Assembly: GCA_041984235.1 (NCBI GenBank)
Contig: JBHIYN010000002.1
Span: 1-64,000, forward strand
Reading direction: 5' to 3'
Length of the DNA: 64,000 nt
From: JBHIYN01 sp041984235
Lineage (GTDB): Bacteria; Pseudomonadota; Gammaproteobacteria; Ga0077536
This document shows positions 7,819 to 17,000 of this stretch, piece after piece. A program made the position numbers and the translations under genes. The notes beneath the pieces are model-generated. The model was not told where the DNA came from. It worked only from the letters and a program-made list of their open reading frames with translations, and made no database searches. The stretch's first letter is position 1. Every line of letters begins with the position of its first letter.

Positions 7819-8478
7819 ATGAGTGTCGTCACCAGCCAGCCCGGGCGCGCCGCGCAGTTCGCCGCGGACGCCATCCGCCGCCTCATCCTCGACGGCTACC
7901 TGGCGCCCGGGCAGCGCCTGATCGAAAGTGAGCTCAAGGCGCAGGTGCCGGTCGGCCGCAGCTCGCTGCGCGAGGCTTTCCTCAAGCTCGAGGCCGAAGG
8001 CCTGGTCGAGATCGCCCACCAGCGCGGCGCGCGGGTGCGCCGGCTGAGCCGCGCGGCGATGATGGAGCTGTTCGACCTGCGTGCCTGCCTGGAGGGCTTC
8101 GCCGCCGGACTCGCCGCGGCACGCATCGACGCGGCCGCGCGGCGCACGCTGAACGAGGCGCGGCGCACCTGGCGCGACCCGGAGGTGCTCGGCAACGCGC
8201 TCACGCACATGGAGAACAACGTGCCGCTGCACGACACCATCGTCGCCTTGAGCGGCAACGCGCGCCTCGCGCAGCAGCTGGCGCCGCTGCAGATCCCCGG
8301 CTACCGTCTGCAGTTCCTGCAGCTGCTCGACCGCGAGCAGCGTGAAATCTCGGCGGCCGAACATCTCGCCATCATCGACACCATCCTCGCCGGCAAGTGC
8401 GCGCGGGCGGAGAAGCTGATGCGTGCACACGTGCGCCGCGCCGGGCGCCTGGCGCAGGCCATCCCGGGTCTGGCATGA
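7819..8478 (+). CDS. GntR family regulator, FadR/FCD subfamily
   Basis: 219-residue regulator with an N-terminal winged HTH (about 10-75; GQRLIESELKAQVPVGRSSLREAFLKLEAEGLVEI is the GntR signature) and a C-terminal all-helical FCD ligand domain holding ERLH-like metal/ligand residues (HMENNVPLHDTI, EHLAIIDTI). It is divergent from the Rieske-hydrolase pair and overlaps the ferredoxin gene by ATGA. It probably represses the catabolic cluster until an acid intermediate is present. A palindrome at 7761-7775 is a likely operator. Confidence 0.9.
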   Translation: MSVVTSQPGRAAQFAADAIRRLILDGYLAPGQRLIESELKAQVPVGRSSLREAFLKLEAEGLVEIAHQRGARVRRLSRAAMMELFDLRACLEGFAAGLAAARIDAAARRTLNEARRTWRDPEVLGNALTHMENNVPLHDTIVALSGNARLAQQLAPLQIPGYRLQFLQLLDREQREISAAEHLAIIDTILAGKCARAEKLMRAHVRRAGRLAQAIPGLA

Positions 8479-8765
8479 GCGCGACCGCCGAGGTCACCAC
8501 CGTGCTCTACGGCGAGCGCGCGAGCTTCGTCATGGCGCGCGACGGCGGCACCATCCTCGAGGCCGCGCAGGCCGCCGGCATCGCGATCCCGTATCAATGC
8601 GTCGCCGGCAGCTGCGCGAGCTGCCGCGCGCGCCTGACCCGGGGCCGCGTGCACATGCTGAACCCGTTCGCGCTCGACGACGCGGAGCTGGCGGCCGGCT
8701 TCGTGCTCGCCTGCCAGGCGATACCGCAAAGCGACCGCCTCGAGCTCGACTTCGACACCGAGTGA
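8475..8765 (+). CDS. Plant-type [2Fe-2S] ferredoxin
   Basis: 96-residue ferredoxin with cluster ligands C42, C47, C50 and C80 (CX4CX2C then C), the chloroplast-type pattern also found in XylT/DmpQ. It may pass electrons to the Rieske oxygenase encoded divergently, or reactivate the extradiol dioxygenase next door as XylT-type proteins do. The start at 8475 overlaps the regulator stop (ATGA). A longer reading frame upstream lies inside the GntR gene and is not used. No ferredoxin reductase is present in the window. Confidence 0.9.
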   Translation: MSATAEVTTVLYGERASFVMARDGGTILEAAQAAGIAIPYQCVAGSCASCRARLTRGRVHMLNPFALDDAELAAGFVLACQAIPQSDRLELDFDTE

Positions 8766-8778
8766 GCACGCTGCCGCC

Positions 8779-9357
8779 ATGACCCGTCCCGTACGATTCG
8801 CCCACGTCGTCTATCGCACCCGTCGCTTCGAGTCCATGCTCGCCTGGTACCAGACCGTGTTCGAGGCCCGCGTGCAGTACCGCAACGAGGCGCTCGCCTT
8901 CCTCACCTACGACGAGGAGCACCACCGCATGGCCTTTGCCAATCTCGACGTGCTGGCGCCCGCTGCGGAGGGCCCTTGCCACCCGACCCAAGCCACGGTC
9001 GAGCACGTCGCCTATACCTATGCCTCGCTCGCGGACCTGGTCGAGAATTACGAGCGCCTGCGCGCGCTCGGCATCGAACCGTACTGGGCCATCCACCACG
9101 GCATGACGATCTCCTTCTACTACGCCGATCCCGACGGCAACCAGATGGAGTTCCAGATCGATTGCTTCGCTTCGGCCGACGCCGCCAACGCCTACATACA
9201 CGGCGCCGAGTACGCCGCCAACCCGCTCGGCGTGGAGATCGATCCCCGCGCGATTGCCGAGGCGCTGCGCGCCGGGCGGCCGGCTGCCGCCTTCATGGCG
9301 CGTCCCGACGGTCCGATGTCACCGATCCGCAGCGCGCTCGCACCGCAGCCACGCTGA
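8779..9357 (+). CDS. One-domain VOC-family extradiol-type dioxygenase
   Basis: 192-residue vicinal-oxygen-chelate protein. The metal triad can be read as H9 (FAHVVY), a His in VEHVAYTY (about residue 76) and Glu in NQMEFQID (about 121), in the type I extradiol arrangement. Two-domain BphC-type enzymes are about 290 residues, so this is a short, one-domain form, with a C-terminal tail of about 60 residues. It follows the ferredoxin by 13 bp. Together with the Rieske oxygenase and hydrolase it would complete dihydroxylation, ring cleavage and C-C hydrolysis. A glyoxalase-like role cannot be excluded. Confidence 0.8.
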   Translation: MTRPVRFAHVVYRTRRFESMLAWYQTVFEARVQYRNEALAFLTYDEEHHRMAFANLDVLAPAAEGPCHPTQATVEHVAYTYASLADLVENYERLRALGIEPYWAIHHGMTISFYYADPDGNQMEFQIDCFASADAANAYIHGAEYAANPLGVEIDPRAIAEALRAGRPAAAFMARPDGPMSPIRSALAPQPR

Positions 9358-9382
9358 CCCGCGACGGCACGCCACAGATCGC

Positions 9383-10471
9383 TCAGGCGTCGACGAAGCC
9401 CTGCGCCAGCGCCGCCTCGTGGCGGGCCCGCTCGGGACTGCCGAGCAGCTGCCGGTTGAGGCCGATGTGCTTGAACCAGTAATGCAGGCCGAGCAGATCG
9501 GTGAAGCCGACGCCGCCGTGCACCTCGGTCGCCGTGCGCGCGACGAAGGTACCGACCTCGGCCAGCTCGGCCTTGGCGTGGCAGGCGGTCACGCGCGCCT
9601 CGTCCGGCAGCGCATCGAGCGCATGCGCTGCGTACCACACCAGCGCGCGGCACGGCTCGAGCTCGGCGGCCATCTCCGCGCACAGGTGCTTGACCGCCTG
9701 GAAGGAGCCGATCACGCGGCCGAACTGCTCGCGCTCACCGGCATAGGCAACGGCCGCGTCGAGCATGTGCGACGCGGCGCCCAGCGTGTCGGCGGCGAGC
9801 ATCACGCGGCCGTGATCGATCAGCGCGCGTAACACCTGCCCGTCGACGCTGTCCGGCAGCAGCTCGGCGGCGACGCCGTCGAAACGCAGCGCACCGAGTC
9901 GCCGGCTGAGGTCGATGCTGATCAGCCGCTCACGCGCTAGACCGGCCGCGTCGGCCGCCACCAGGTGCAGCGCGCCGTCGACACTGGCGACGAGATAAGC
10001 GTCGGCGTCGAAGTCGATCACGAACAGGGCGCGCCCGTGCAGGCGCCCGTCACGGACCTCGACCGCCGCGTCCTCGCGCGCCCCGCAGTGCTCGGCGATG
10101 GCGATGCCGAAGCGCGCCTCGCCGGCGGCGACGCGCGGCAGCCAGTGCGCGCGCTGCGCCGGCGAGCCGCCACGCGCGAGCGCCAGCGGCGCCAGCACAC
10201 AGGCGCCGACGAAGGGCGCCGGGGCAACGTGCGCGCCCAGGCTCTCGGCGACCAGCGCGCAGTCGAGCGTACCGAGCCCGGCGCCACCGTGCGCCTCGTC
10301 GATGGCGAGCCCGGTGACGCCGAGCTCGGCCAGGGCCCGCCACACGTCCTCGCCGGTATCGGCGAAGTCCGCGGCGTAAGCGCGTACCCGTTCCAGCGGT
10401 GCGTGATCGGCGAGCACGCGCCGCAGGGAATCCTGCATCAGGGTCTGGTCAGGGGAGAGTCCGAAATCCAC
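9383..10471 (-). CDS. Acyl-CoA dehydrogenase-like protein (second subunit of a pair)
   Basis: 362-residue acyl-CoA dehydrogenase homologue. The C-terminal helical domain is clear (REQFGRVIGSFQAVKHLCAEM; EVHGGVGFTDLLGLHYWFKH). The middle beta-domain lacks the usual FAD/substrate signature SEPxAGSD seen in its neighbour. Start GTG at 10471 (VDFGLSPDQTLMQDSLRR), six bases after the stop of the upstream acyl-CoA dehydrogenase gene. In actinobacterial and proteobacterial steroid or side-chain pathways, such unequal pairs form alpha2beta2 enzymes; that is the inferred arrangement here. It converges with the VOC gene, leaving only 25 bp between stops. Confidence 0.88.
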   Translation of the reverse strand: MDFGLSPDQTLMQDSLRRVLADHAPLERVRAYAADFADTGEDVWRALAELGVTGLAIDEAHGGAGLGTLDCALVAESLGAHVAPAPFVGACVLAPLALARGGSPAQRAHWLPRVAAGEARFGIAIAEHCGAREDAAVEVRDGRLHGRALFVIDFDADAYLVASVDGALHLVAADAAGLARERLISIDLSRRLGALRFDGVAAELLPDSVDGQVLRALIDHGRVMLAADTLGAASHMLDAAVAYAGEREQFGRVIGSFQAVKHLCAEMAAELEPCRALVWYAAHALDALPDEARVTACHAKAELAEVGTFVARTATEVHGGVGFTDLLGLHYWFKHIGLNRQLLGSPERARHEAALAQGFVDA

Positions 10472-10476
10472 GGCGT

Positions 10477-11679
10477 TCAGCTCCCGGCAGCGCGCGGCTC
10501 GCGCGGCATGCCGAGCCCGCGTTCGGCGATGATGTTCTTCTGGATCTGCGAGGTACCGCCACCGATGATGAGGCCGAGGAAATACATGTAGTGCTGCTGC
10601 CACTGGCCGCCGTCGCGCAGCAGCGGGCTGCCGCGGTAGAGCGCGCCGAGCTCACCCAGCGCATCGATGCCGAGCCGCTCGAGCTCGTGCCTCAGCTGGG
10701 TGCCCTGCAGCTTGACCACCAGCCCCGCGAGCCCCGCCGGGCTGCCGTTCACGCGCGCGGACAGCACGCGCAGATCGTTACAGCGCAGGGCCAGCATGCG
10801 GCTCTGGATGCGCATCAGGCGTTCGCGCAGCAGCGGGTCGTCGAGCAGGCGGCGGCCGTCGACCGTCTCCTCGCGCAGCAGCTCGACCAGTGCGTTGAAC
10901 CGCATCAGCGTCACGTTGGGATTGCCGAGCATGCCGCGCTCGTGACCGAGCAGCGCGTTGGCGACTTTCCAGCCGTCGCCGCGCCCGGCGACGATGTTGC
11001 CGGCCGGTACGCGCACGTCGCTGAAGAAGACCTCGTTGAAGCTGGCGTCACCGGTCATGGTCACCAGCGGACGCACCTCGATGCCCGGCGTCGACATCGG
11101 CAGCAGCAGGAAGCTGATGCCGCGATGCTTCGGCGCGTCCGGCTCGGTGCGCACCAGGCAGAACATCCAGTCGGCGAGGTGCGCGGTGCTGGTCCAGATC
11201 TTCTGGCCGTTGATGACCCACTCGTCGCCGTCGAGCACGGCATGTGTGCGCAGGCTGGCGAGATCGCTGCCGGCGTTCGGCTCGGAGTAGCCCTGGCACC
11301 AGATCAGCTCGCCTTTCAGGGTCGGCTCGATGAACTGCCGCCGCTGCGCCTCGGTGCCGAACTCGAGCAGGGTCGGGATCAGCATCATGATGCCCTGCCC
11401 CGCGATCCCGGGCGAAACCTGCGCGCGCGCGAACTCCTCGGCGATGATGCGCGATTCCAGCGGATCGGGCGCGGCACCGTAGCCACCGTAATCGCGCGGG
11501 ATGGTGCGGCCGGCATAGCCGTGCGCAATCAGCAACCGCTGCCAGGCGAGCAGCGCGGGGTCGCGCAGGTCGACGTTGCGCGACTCGCCGGCACGCGGCG
11601 CCTGCTCGCCATGCTCGGCGATGAAAGCGCGCACCTGTTCACGCAGCGCCTCGTAGCCCGGACCGAATGACAGGTCCAT
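10477..11679 (-). CDS. Acyl-CoA dehydrogenase (FAD-binding subunit of a pair)
   Basis: 400-residue FadE-type flavoenzyme that forms a double bond next to an acyl-CoA carbonyl. The FAD/substrate motif is in GYSEPNAGSDLASL, followed by WVINGQKIWTSTAHLADWMFCLVRT, which is typical of the family. The C-terminus GGGTSQIQKNIIAERGLGMPR is the usual helical end. It is immediately followed by a second, FAD-motif-poor homologue, suggesting a heteromeric dehydrogenase. It is divergent from the PhyH-like gene. The substrate is probably a bulky or cyclic acyl-CoA, judging only from the pairing and from the CoA-transferase nearby. Confidence 0.92.
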   Translation of the reverse strand: MDLSFGPGYEALREQVRAFIAEHGEQAPRAGESRNVDLRDPALLAWQRLLIAHGYAGRTIPRDYGGYGAAPDPLESRIIAEEFARAQVSPGIAGQGIMMLIPTLLEFGTEAQRRQFIEPTLKGELIWCQGYSEPNAGSDLASLRTHAVLDGDEWVINGQKIWTSTAHLADWMFCLVRTEPDAPKHRGISFLLLPMSTPGIEVRPLVTMTGDASFNEVFFSDVRVPAGNIVAGRGDGWKVANALLGHERGMLGNPNVTLMRFNALVELLREETVDGRRLLDDPLLRERLMRIQSRMLALRCNDLRVLSARVNGSPAGLAGLVVKLQGTQLRHELERLGIDALGELGALYRGSPLLRDGGQWQQHYMYFLGLIIGGGTSQIQKNIIAERGLGMPREPRAAGS

Positions 11680-11807
11680 GCGTTCTCCCCCGGTTCCTGC
11701 GCCGACCAGTCTAGCGCAATGGCGGGAGCGGTCCGTACGCCGTGCCTTGCCGGGCGTCGCCGGCGCTGGCTAACATGAGCGCGGGCCAGCCGACGGGGAG
11801 TGAGCCG

Positions 11808-12689
11808 ATGACGCCCGAACAGATCCTGGCCGAGCCGGCACGGGTCCTGAGCCAGGCACAACGCGAGTCCTACTTCGAACGCGGCTACCTCTGCGTGCCC
11901 GCGTTCACCGGCGGCGACTGGCTCGAACGGCTGCAGCAGGTCAGCGCCGGCTTCCTCGCCGCCTCGCGCGAGGAAACCCGCTCCGGCCCGGTGTTCGACC
12001 TCGCACCCGGTCATAGCGCGGCGACACCGCGCGTGCGCCGGCTGAAGACGCCCGACGTGCGCGATGGCGCCTACTGGGATTACGCGCGCGGCCCGCTGGC
12101 CGAAGTCGCCGCCGACCTGCTCGGGCCGGACGTGGTGTTCCACCACACCAAGCTCAACTTCAAGTGGCAGGACGAATCCGACCGCGTGAAGTGGCACCAG
12201 GATGCGCAGTTCTTTCCGCACACCAATTACAACGTGCTGACCATCGGCACCTACCTCGCGGACACCGGCATGGACAACGGACCGCTGGCGGTAATCCCGC
12301 GCAGCCATGCGGGTGAACTCTACGACCAGTACGACGACCAGGACCGCTGGGTCGGACACCTCTCGGACGCCGATGCTGCGCGTCTTCCGCTGGACGAGGT
12401 CGAGTACCTCACCGGCCCGGCCGGCTCGATTACCATTCACAGCTGCCGCACCGTGCACGGCTCGCCGGCCAGCCGCAGCGCGACCCCGCGGCCGCTGCTG
12501 CTGAACTGCTTTACCTCGGCCGATGCGAAACCGTACACGCCGCACCCGCAGCCGACCGAGCACACCTACACCGTGGTCCGCGGTCGCCCCGCGCGCTGGG
12601 CCCACCACGACCCGCGGCCCTGCCTGATCCCGCCGGACTGGTCGGGCGGCTACACCTCTATCTACGCCGCGCAGGCCGGCGAGGACTGA
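11808..12689 (+). CDS. Phytanoyl-CoA dioxygenase (PhyH) family Fe(II)/2-oxoglutarate oxygenase
   Basis: 293-residue oxygenase. Iron ligands H130, D132 (WHQDAQFF) and H217 (TVHGSPAS), with R228 as the likely 2-oxoglutarate anchor. It also has the phrase LKTPDVRDGAYWDYARG. PhyH proteins hydroxylate acyl-CoAs or small molecules. ATG at 11808 is chosen for GGGGAGTG just upstream; an ATG 11 codons earlier is possible. It is separated by 96 bp from the CoA-transferase gene and probably co-transcribed with it. The true substrate is not known. Confidence 0.88.
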   Translation: MTPEQILAEPARVLSQAQRESYFERGYLCVPAFTGGDWLERLQQVSAGFLAASREETRSGPVFDLAPGHSAATPRVRRLKTPDVRDGAYWDYARGPLAEVAADLLGPDVVFHHTKLNFKWQDESDRVKWHQDAQFFPHTNYNVLTIGTYLADTGMDNGPLAVIPRSHAGELYDQYDDQDRWVGHLSDADAARLPLDEVEYLTGPAGSITIHSCRTVHGSPASRSATPRPLLLNCFTSADAKPYTPHPQPTEHTYTVVRGRPARWAHHDPRPCLIPPDWSGGYTSIYAAQAGED

Positions 12690-12785
12690 CCCGGTAACAC
12701 GCCGGCAGCGCCGGTCGGGTCTGCGGCGCGGTCCGCTTTCGCGCTATGCTGGTTCGCCCTCAAAGCGCCCTCACGGAGTGACGAT

Positions 12786-13976
12786 ATGCCCGGCCCGCTG
12801 CATGGCTACCGCATCGTCGACCTGACCTCGATGATCTCCGGCCCCACCGCGACGATGATCCTCGCCGACCAGGGTGCCGACGTGATCAAGGTGGAGAACC
12901 CGGCCACCGGCGGCGACTACGTACGCCACGGCGCCAACCGCCGTGGTGGCTTCTCGGCCAACTTCGTCAACAACAACCGCAACAAGCGCTCCGTCACCCT
13001 CGACCTCAAGCAGGCCGACGGCATCGCGGCGCTGCTGCGCATCGTCGCCACCGCCGACGTCTTCATCCAGAATTTCCGGCCCGGTGTCGCGCAGCGCATG
13101 GGGCTCGGCGAGGACGCGGTGCGCGCGGCGCGGCCGGACATCGTCTACGTCTCGATTGCCGGCTTCGGCTTCGAGGGCCCGTACGCGCCGAAGCCGGTCT
13201 ACGACCCGCTGATCCAGGCCCTCTCGGGCCTCGCCACGGTGCAGGCCGGCTCCGACCGCGAACGCCCGCGCCTGGTGCGCACCATCGTGCCGGACAAGGT
13301 CACCGCGCTGAACGCGGCGCAGGCCGTGACCGCGGCGCTGCTCGCGCGCGAGCGCTGCGGCGAAGGACAGCACGTGCACCTCGCCATGCTCGACGCCATC
13401 GTCGCCTTCCTGTGGCACTCGGACATGGGCAGCCAGACCTTCGTCGGCGACGAGCTGCCGCAGCAGCATGCCGCGAGCTTCATCGATCTCATCTACGAGA
13501 CGGCCGACGGCCACATCAGCGTCGCGGTCATGTCCGATCGCGAGTGGCAGGCGCTGACGCGCGCGCTGGACAAGCCCGAGTGGCTGAGCGACGACCGCTT
13601 CACCACCCCGGCGCTGCGCGAGAAGAACATCGACCAGCGGCTGGCGCTGATCCAGAGCGTGCTGATCGAGCGTCCGGCGGCCGAATGGCTGCAGCGACTC
13701 GAAGCCGAGGGCGTACCCTGCGCGCCGGTGTTGACCCGCAACGCGATGATCGAGCACCCGCAGGTTGCGGCCAACGAAACCGTTGCCGTCTACCCGCACC
13801 CGCAGGCGGGCGAGCTGCGCCAGGCACGCCCACCGGCCCGCTTCTCGCATACGCCGTCCGAGGTGCGGCGCGGCGCGCCCGAGCTCGGTGCACACACCGA
13901 CGAAGTCCTGCGCGAGGCCGGCTGCTCGCAGCAGGACATCGACCGCCTGCACGAGACCGGGATCACCGGCCGATAA
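12786..13976 (+). CDS. Family III CoA-transferase (CaiB/BaiF type)
   Basis: 396-residue enzyme that moves CoA between carboxylic acids. The family features are GYRIVDLTSMISGPTATMILADQGADVIKVE at the N-terminus and the catalytic aspartate D140 in VYDPLIQALSG. Within the cluster it would activate a carboxylate for the acyl-CoA dehydrogenases nearby. The stop TAA (13974-13976) overlaps the first bases of the 13975-14048 palindrome, which may also terminate the transcript. Confidence 0.93.
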   Translation: MPGPLHGYRIVDLTSMISGPTATMILADQGADVIKVENPATGGDYVRHGANRRGGFSANFVNNNRNKRSVTLDLKQADGIAALLRIVATADVFIQNFRPGVAQRMGLGEDAVRAARPDIVYVSIAGFGFEGPYAPKPVYDPLIQALSGLATVQAGSDRERPRLVRTIVPDKVTALNAAQAVTAALLARERCGEGQHVHLAMLDAIVAFLWHSDMGSQTFVGDELPQQHAASFIDLIYETADGHISVAVMSDREWQALTRALDKPEWLSDDRFTTPALREKNIDQRLALIQSVLIERPAAEWLQRLEAEGVPCAPVLTRNAMIEHPQVAANETVAVYPHPQAGELRQARPPARFSHTPSEVRRGAPELGAHTDEVLREAGCSQQDIDRLHETGITGR

Positions 13977-14048
13977 AGGGGACATGCCACATTTACAACT
14001 CCCTGATTTCTCGAAATCAGGGAGTTGTAAATGTGGCATGTCCCCTTT
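13975..14048. repeat. 36-bp-arm palindrome between convergent genes
   Basis: Left arm 13975-14010, two central bases, right arm 14013-14048. The arms are perfect reverse complements starting AAAGGGGACATGCCACATTT. It lies between two convergent genes. It gives the CoA-transferase part of its stop codon, and the RND pump its last ten codons and stop. Both transcripts would form a strong hairpin with a terminal run of U, so it could act as a bidirectional terminator. The ends (AAAGGGGAC) match the other repeat families in this window. Confidence 0.9.
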
Positions 14049-17000
14049 TCAGTAGCAGGCGCGCCAGGTCGGCCTGGATCAGGATCAGTGACGGCACCAG
14101 CAGCAGCACGACGAAGGTCGTCACCGCCAGGCCGAACACCAGGGTCAGCGCCATCGGGATCAGGAACTGCGCCTGCAGGCTGGTCTCGAACAGCAGGGGC
14201 GTGAGGCCGCCGATGGTCGTCGCCGAGGTCAGGATGACCGCGCGCAGGCGATCGCAGGAACCGTTCAGGACCGCGTCGAACGGCGTTTCGCTGCGCATGC
14301 GCTCGTCGATCGTGGTCACCAGTACGATGGAATCGTTGATGACGATCCCGGACAGCCCCAGGATCGCGAAAATGCTGAGGATGGTGAGATCGAAGCTCCA
14401 CACCCAGTGGCCGAGCACCGCGCCGACGAAGCCGATCGGGATCACCGACATCACCACCAGCGGCCGCGTGTAGCTGGAGAAGACCCAGGCCAGGATGACG
14501 TAGATCAGGACCAGTCCGAGCACGCTGCCGAGCAGCATGTCGGCGTTGGTCTCGCGCTGCTCCTCGGCGCGGCCGGCGAACTCGTAGCCGAGCTCGTAAC
14601 GTGCCGCGATGTCGGTCAGCCCGTCGCCGAGCAAGGCCTGCCTGATCTGACCCGGCCGTGTCGCGCGCATGTCGATCTCGGCATTGACCGCGACCTCGCG
14701 CTTGCCGTCCTCACGCTTGATGCGCGCGAAGCCGAGCGCGTCCTCGAAGTCGACCACCGCCTTCAGCGGCACCTCGGCGCCACCCGGCGCGCGCAGGTAG
14801 AGCGAATCCAGCACGTCGTTGCCGACCGCCTCGCGCGCGAACTGCACCCGCACCCAGACTTCCTCGTCGTCGCGCGGGAAACGCTTGGCCACGGCGCCGT
14901 CGATGGCGTCACGCACCTGGCGCGCGACGTCGGTGGTGGTGAAGCCCAGCGCACGGCCGCGGTCGTTGACGGTAAGCACGATCTCAGGCTTGCCGTACGG
15001 CAGGTCGTCGTCGATGTCGCTGACCCCCGCATAGCGTGACAACAGGGCCGCGACCTCGCCCGCCGCGGCCTTGAGATCGGTGATGCTGCCACCCCGCAGG
15101 CGCACGTCCATGTCACCGCCCGGCGGCCCCGATCGCGCGCCCTCGAACGTCAGTGTCTCCACCCCGGGCGGCGTGATCACCGCCTCGCGCCAGGCGGCGA
15201 TGACCTCGCGCGCCAGCACCTCGCGGTTCTCCGAGGACTCGAGCTCGACCACCAGTCCGGCCAGGGTGTCGCTGCTGGCGCTGAGCGCCGCACCGTGACG
15301 CCCGCCGACGGTGGTGCCGACCTTGCCCAGCGACATCACCACCAGCTCGCGCGGATCCTCGACCAGCTCGCCGGCCGCGCGGTACAGCGCGCGCTCGACT
15401 TCGAGCAGCGCCTCGCGCGTCTCCTCGCGCGCGGTGCCGGCGACCATCTCGAGGTTGGCATAGATGCGGTCGGGCTCGGGCGAAGGGAAGAACTGGTAAC
15501 CGACGCGCCCGCCGACCACCGCGCCGACGGCAACGATCAACGCGGCGATGGCAATCGCCACGGTCGCGTAGCGATTGCGCATCGCGCGCGCGGCAAAGGG
15601 CCGGAAGCGCCGTTCGCGAAACTGCGCGAAACCGTCGTCGAGGCGCGCGCGCAGGCGCGCCAGCCGCCCTCCCCGCGCCGGGGCCCGCAGTGCGTGATGC
15701 AGGTGCGACGGCAGCACCAGGAAGCACTCGACCAGGCTCGCCACGAGCACCGCGACGACCACGAAGGGGATCGCCGAAATGATCTGCCCCATGATGCCGG
15801 AGATCATGAACAGGGGCAGGAACGCGGCCACCGTGGTCAGCGTCGAGCTCGCCACCGGCGCCGCCATGCGCCGCGCGCCGACGATGGCCGCCTCCAGCGC
15901 CGGCAGGCCGCCGCGAAAACGGGTTTCAGCGTGCTCACCGACGACGATGGCGTCGTCGACCACGATCCCGATCGCCATCATCATGCCGAACAGGCTGATC
16001 ATGTTGATGGTCTGGCCGCTCGCTAGCATGATCGCGACCGTCGCGAGCAGGGACGCCGGGATCCCGATCGCGACCCACACCGCGACGCGCGCGTTGAGAA
16101 ACGCGAACAGCACGATCAGCACCAGCAACAGGCCGCCCAGACCGTTGTTGATCAGCAGCTCGATGCGCTGCCGGATCGACTTCGCGCGCACGTCGTACTC
16201 CTCCACCACCAGCTCCGGCGGCAGGCTGGCGTTGAGCTCGGCGACGTAGGTGCGCACGGTCTCGGCCACGGTCAGTGCGTCGGTGGCGATGGCGCGCTTG
16301 ATCTCGAGCTCGATGGCCGGGTTGCCGAGGCGCACCGCGCGCTGGTCGCCTTCGCGGAACGACTCGCTGACCGCGGCGATGTCACCGAGCGCGATGCGAC
16401 GCCCGTCGGGCAGGGCCTTGACCTCGACCGCGGCGAGCTCACGCGCCTCGCGCAGCAGGCCGACCGAACGCACCTGGCGCTCGCCACCGGCGAGCTCGCC
16501 GGCCGGCACGTCCTCCGAGGTCGCACGAATGCGCTCGGCGATGTCAGCGAGTCTCAGGTCGAGCTGGCGCAGGATCTCCGGCCGCACCTCGACCCAGATC
16601 TCCTCCTCGCGCGCGCCGTAGAGATCGACGCGATCGATGCCGCGTTCGAGCAGGTCGTCACGGATGCGCTTGGCGTGGACCTTGAGCGAATGCTCGGGGA
16701 ACGGCCCCGAGATGACCAGCCGCGAGACCGTCTCGTAACGCACGATGCGCCGGATCTCGGGGCGCTCGGCGTCCTCCGGCAGGGTGCGCACCTGGCCGAC
16801 CGCGGACTCGACGTCGGACAGCGCCTGCTGCATCGCGTAGCCGGGCTCGAACTCGACCGTGATGCTCGCCACGCCTTCGTAGGACGACGCGGTGATCTTC
16901 TTGACCCCGTCGAGGAAACGCAGCTCCGGCTCCACCGCCTGCACGATGTTCTGGTCGACGTCGGCCGCCGAGGCACCCGGCCAGGCGATGGTGACGGTGA

